Shown: piece by piece, positions 61,539 to 64,000 of the stretch
Numbering within the stretch: position 1 is the first letter of the stretch
Layout: each line of letters begins with the position of its first letter
NCBI GenBank assembly: GCA_903875445.1
Contig: CAIQWD010000005.1
Span: 1 to 64,000 of the forward strand
DNA: 64,000 nucleotides
Reading direction: 5' to 3'
Origin: an uncultured delta proteobacterium
Lineage (GTDB): Bacteria; Desulfobacterota; Desulfobulbia; Desulfobulbales; Desulfocapsaceae
The notes under the pieces: model-generated
Seen by the model: the letters and a program-made list of their open reading frames with translations, nothing else
Databases searched by the model: none
What the model was told of the DNA's origin: nothing
Program-made: the position numbers and the translations under genes

Positions 61539-61562
61539 ATTGAAAAATGTTATCGTTTTCAT
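61539..61562. promoter_or_regulatory. candidate Zur box between the zinc operon and the Fur-family gene
   Basis: GAAAAATGTTATCGTTTTCATG contains the imperfect palindrome ATGTTATCGTTTTCAT, similar in style to Zur operators (TGTTAT...). It lies 12 bp upstream of the operon's first ATG and within the shared intergenic region with the Zur-like gene. Confidence 0.4.
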
Positions 61563-61709
61563 GTAATCTATCTGAGTCCGAATAATAATTATTTTGCAAT
61601 ATAATCTTGGCTATCTATGAGACATGTCGATCCTTTTCAAAAGTAATTGTGTCTTTGACAGGGATTCCGGAAATCTTTGCGAACAGACCAAGGCTATCAT
61701 TATTGATAA

Positions 61710-62150
61710 ATGTTGTCAACTATGAATACTATCGATGCCTTACCGAAGGCAGAGCTTCGACAGCAGTTTAACAAAACAGGTCTGCGTTTCACTCCGCAAC
61801 GCGAGGCGGTATGGCGACTTTTTGAAAGTGATCCGGCTGGCTTTACCATCGCCCAGGTCACGGCGGTGCTGGCGCCGCAAAAAATCGGTCAGGCAACCGT
61901 CTATCGGACGATCAGGGCGTTGCAGGACTTGGGGTATTTGAAATGGGTCCATGATCGAAGTGGCGAGCACAGGTTTGTTGCGTCACGACCGGGACATTCG
62001 CATATGCTGGTCTGCAGATTGTGCTCGAAGGCCGTGGAGTGCAGCGACTGCGATCTTTCGGTCCTGGAGAAGCTGATTGCCAGCCAGACAGGCTTTGCCG
62101 TCGAAGGGCATCATCTTGAGTTCTTCGGACTCTGTCCCGAGTGTTCATGA
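61710..62150 (+). CDS. Fur-family metal regulator, Zur-like
   Basis: 146 aa. Winged-helix half: FTPQREAVWRLFESDPAGFTI, TVYRTIRALQDLGYL with recognition helix; dimer half with RFVASRPGHSHML and two zinc-structural CxxC pairs (CRLCSKAVECSDC, CPEC at the C-terminus). Divergent from the two-importer zinc operon, so it is most likely the zinc sensor controlling it; Fur or PerR cannot be excluded from sequence alone. Start ATG 61710 or 61722. Its 3' end overlaps the convergent nicO-like gene by 6 bp. Confidence 0.88.
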   Translation: MLSTMNTIDALPKAELRQQFNKTGLRFTPQREAVWRLFESDPAGFTIAQVTAVLAPQKIGQATVYRTIRALQDLGYLKWVHDRSGEHRFVASRPGHSHMLVCRLCSKAVECSDCDLSVLEKLIASQTGFAVEGHHLEFFGLCPECS

Positions 62151-63569
62151 AAGGTTAAAAGTCAAGATGCCGGCCTGGAGCAGGGCATTAAGGCCGATGG
62201 CCACACCAAGCACCATGATGATACCGGCGGTGAAAACCGGAAGACGTCTGATCCAGACCACAGCGGAAGTAAACCGTTCAATATGCCGGGAAGCAGTCAC
62301 CGTCAATACGCCGATGAGAATGAGCACGGTAGCGAGTCCCAGGCTGAAACTGAGGATGATCAGAAGGCCGGTGACTATACGATTGACGGCTATGGCGAAC
62401 AGCAGGATGACAATGGCAGTAGGGCAGGGAACAAGCCCACTCGCCACCCCCAGGGAGAAAATCTCTTGCAGCGTATGACCATGGGTCTCTCCGGGCTGGT
62501 GGGTATGGTTATTATGGTGATGGGTGTGATGGTGGTGACTTGCAGAAAGAGCCGCTCTGGCCAAGAGAAAATAGCCGGTCAAAAATATCAGAGCCCCGGA
62601 AGCTACCCCGAGCCACGGGATAAAGTCCCGGGAGAGAGTATAGCGGGACAAGGTCAGAGCCAGGAGACCAAGGATAATAACCGAGAAGATATGGGTCACC
62701 GTGACGATAAGGCCCAACCTCACCGCATCGATGCTTCGCCCCTGTGAACCCACCAGGTATGCTGCCACCATGGCTTTGCCGTGGCCGGGGCTTAAGCCGT
62801 GAAAGGCCCCCAGGATAAAGGCGGTGACAAGACCGAACAGATAGAGGCCGAGGGACCCCGACGAGTCGCGAAGCAGGGATCTGAGGGTATCGGTCTCCGT
62901 ATTTGTGGTCTCTTGGTTCTTCATCGCCCCGACCGGAGGTCCAGCTCCCGGCAAAGAGGTGTCGGCTGCCGCAAGCTGCGAACCGGGAGCAGGCTGTTTT
63001 GGGCTGGAAACCTCCCATAACAGTTCACGTCCTTCATCGGCAAGAGCCACGGGACCGGTATCCCCCAGGATGGTCACAAAATAGCTGAGCTGGTTCAGCT
63101 CGCTCGCTCGAAAATTGTTGTCTTGCATCCTGAACAACCCCTCCGGCGGCTTTCCATCCTTATTCAGAGAGACACGCCAGACAAATTGGCTGTTCAAGCC
63201 ATTTTTAAAATCTCCTGCATCCTCCAAGGTCAATTTTCTGTCCATCTCCTCGATCGTCAGTTTTGTTGTCCCCAATCTACAGATGATATTCGGGAGCAGC
63301 AGATGATTGACGCGATCAAGAAATTGGATCCTTTCCTCTTCGTCAAGAACTCCGTTAAAATTCTTGTCCGGATGCAGGGTCAGCACTACTTCCGGTCCGA
63401 AGTGGGTGTTGTATTCAATGAGAATGGCGTTGGAAAGATTGGAGACTACGGTTTTCTGTAATACCCCGCCCAGAGGATGAGCAGCTATCGGTACAGTGGA
63501 GCCGCCGATCAAGGCAAGGACCAGAAGGAATGCCGCCGGAAAGGCGTTGTGGTATTTCAAAGTCGTCAT
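62145..63569 (-). CDS. NicO-family nickel/cobalt transporter
   Basis: 474 aa. A long periplasmic N-terminal domain after a signal/anchor (AHPLGGVLQKTVV...LVNHLLLPN), then a six-helix NicO/RcnA-type domain: FILGAFHGLSPGHGKAMVAAYL (His/Asp-type motif), then a His-rich cytoplasmic loop SASHHHHTHHHNNHTHQPG and SGLVPCPTAIVILLFA. RcnA-type members export Ni/Co; others import. The big periplasmic domain is typical for those fused to DUF1007-like ligand domains. Sits between zur and a B12 riboswitch. Confidence 0.88.
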   Translation of the reverse strand: MTTLKYHNAFPAAFLLVLALIGGSTVPIAAHPLGGVLQKTVVSNLSNAILIEYNTHFGPEVVLTLHPDKNFNGVLDEEERIQFLDRVNHLLLPNIICRLGTTKLTIEEMDRKLTLEDAGDFKNGLNSQFVWRVSLNKDGKPPEGLFRMQDNNFRASELNQLSYFVTILGDTGPVALADEGRELLWEVSSPKQPAPGSQLAAADTSLPGAGPPVGAMKNQETTNTETDTLRSLLRDSSGSLGLYLFGLVTAFILGAFHGLSPGHGKAMVAAYLVGSQGRSIDAVRLGLIVTVTHIFSVIILGLLALTLSRYTLSRDFIPWLGVASGALIFLTGYFLLARAALSASHHHHTHHHNNHTHQPGETHGHTLQEIFSLGVASGLVPCPTAIVILLFAIAVNRIVTGLLIILSFSLGLATVLILIGVLTVTASRHIERFTSAVVWIRRLPVFTAGIIMVLGVAIGLNALLQAGILTFNLS

Positions 63570-63704
63570 CCTCTTTCCTCAAGATAAAAAAAATCCGTCT
63601 TGAAATCGCCCTGCGTCTGAAAATTACCGCCGTAGGGCGTCTTGTCTTCCTGTCATTATTCATGTTTGCGAAAGAAAAGGCAATTTACTTTTGCACCCGA
63701 CTCG

Positions 63705-63918
63705 GTTAGTATCGGCACCGCAGTATAAATAGCTTCCGGGTGCCGCCGCCTTAAAGGCGCGGGGGTGAAAAGGGAATACGGTGCAAATCCGTAACGTTGG
63801 GCCAGCGCTGTAAGCGGGGACGATGACTGTTTGATGACCACTGTTTCGGTAGTTTTGGAACGGGAAGGTGCAGTCGGAGGGTGAGCCGCAAGTCAGAAGA
63901 CCTGCCGGGGAGAATAAA
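63705..63918 (+). ncRNA. cobalamin (AdoCbl) riboswitch
   Basis: All landmarks are in order: GGTGCCGCCGCC...GGGGGTGAAAAGGGAA near 63741-63774, ACGGTGCAAATCCG (63778-63791), GCGCTGTAAGC, then GGGTGAGCCGCAAGTCAG and the B12 box AAGTCAGAAGACCTGCC (63890-63906). It lies on the plus strand at the right edge, so the regulated gene is outside the window (candidates: cobalt or corrinoid transport). Closely linked to NicO, CbiM and CooT. Confidence 0.93.
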
Positions 63919-63935
63919 GACTTTCTTGTCCATAT

Positions 63936-63978
63936 AAGTCCGTGTTGCGGCGTACGCCGTGACACGGACTTTTTTTAT
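63936..63978 (+). terminator. riboswitch expression-platform terminator
   Basis: AAGTCCGTGT (63936-63945) pairs with ACACGGACTT (63962-63971), with an inner CGGCG/CGCCG hairpin and T8 tail. Following the B12 box at 30 bp it is the off-state terminator controlled by cobalamin. Confidence 0.88.
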
Positions 63979-64000
63979 TGCCCGCCCGACAGGAATCATC

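Noticed and set aside
63656-63999. Minus-strand frames at the right edge
   Set aside because: They lie on the cobalamin riboswitch and its terminator, which explain this sequence better.
1-64000. CRISPR arrays, tRNA and rRNA genes
   Set aside because: No repeat-spacer pattern, tRNA cloverleaf or rRNA sequence seen by eye in the intergenic regions.

Overview
The window looks like a chromosomal segment of a strictly anaerobic, probably sulfate-reducing or sulfur-disproportionating member of the Desulfobacterota (Desulfobulbales-like). The evidence is a tandem HdrA flavoprotein with an MvhD partner and MetV/MetF, one-carbon genes of the reductive acetyl-CoA pathway (formate-THF ligase, FolD, glyA, formyl-THF cycloligase), a rubrerythrin-ferredoxin pair, an ADP-forming acyl-CoA synthetase, and UGA codons read as selenocysteine. 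The taxon is inferred from gene content only.

Layout. 0-1.5 kb: 5'-truncated chemoreceptor behind what looks like the end of an IS21-type element. 1.5-7 kb: formyl-THF cycloligase, a radical SAM protein, a decayed formate dehydrogenase tail, an unknown gene, a DUF166-family gene interrupted by an in-frame UGA followed by a SECIS-like hairpin, ferredoxin/rubrerythrin and a DUF3786 iron-sulfur protein. 7-16 kb: hdrA-mvhD(Sec)-metV-metF, CooT, a His-rich protein, then folD and fhs on the other strand. 16-22 kb: ADP-forming acyl-CoA synthetase, CoA-disulfide-reductase-like flavoprotein with rhodanese domain, and four small unknown genes. 22.3-24.2 kb: AT-rich unknown genes separated by imperfect palindromes that resemble integron attC sites. 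24-45.5 kb: mostly housekeeping and accessory genes (nitroreductase, NUDIX, NRDE, RND efflux pair, hybrid kinase, glycosyltransferase after a six-copy TTAGGGG array, glyA, GDPD, class A beta-lactamase-like enzyme, sigma factor, MarR/thioesterase, PilZ, uvrC).

45.9-64 kb is a metal-transport island. It holds a LolD/FtsX-type ABC operon with a DUF3299 protein, a CbiM-type Co/Ni permease with an outer-membrane protein, and a long minus-strand gene run (61.5 to 52.2 kb). That run carries two complete Znu-type ABC importers, an outer-membrane porin, small His/Cys (CPIC) proteins, a DOMON protein, Sco and PCu(A)C. A divergent Fur-family (Zur-like) regulator, a NicO Ni/Co exporter and a cobalamin riboswitch with terminator close the window. 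A segment containing a CPIC protein and the tail of znuB is present twice (49.2 and 54.1 kb).

How it fits together: metF/metV/hdrA/mvhD with fhs and folD form the methyl branch linking formate and methyl-THF. CooT, CbiM, NicO and the B12 riboswitch fit the nickel and corrinoid demand of such a pathway. The strongest unusual observations are the two UGA-containing genes (DUF166 family and MvhD), each with a hairpin at the right distance for a bacterial SECIS element.
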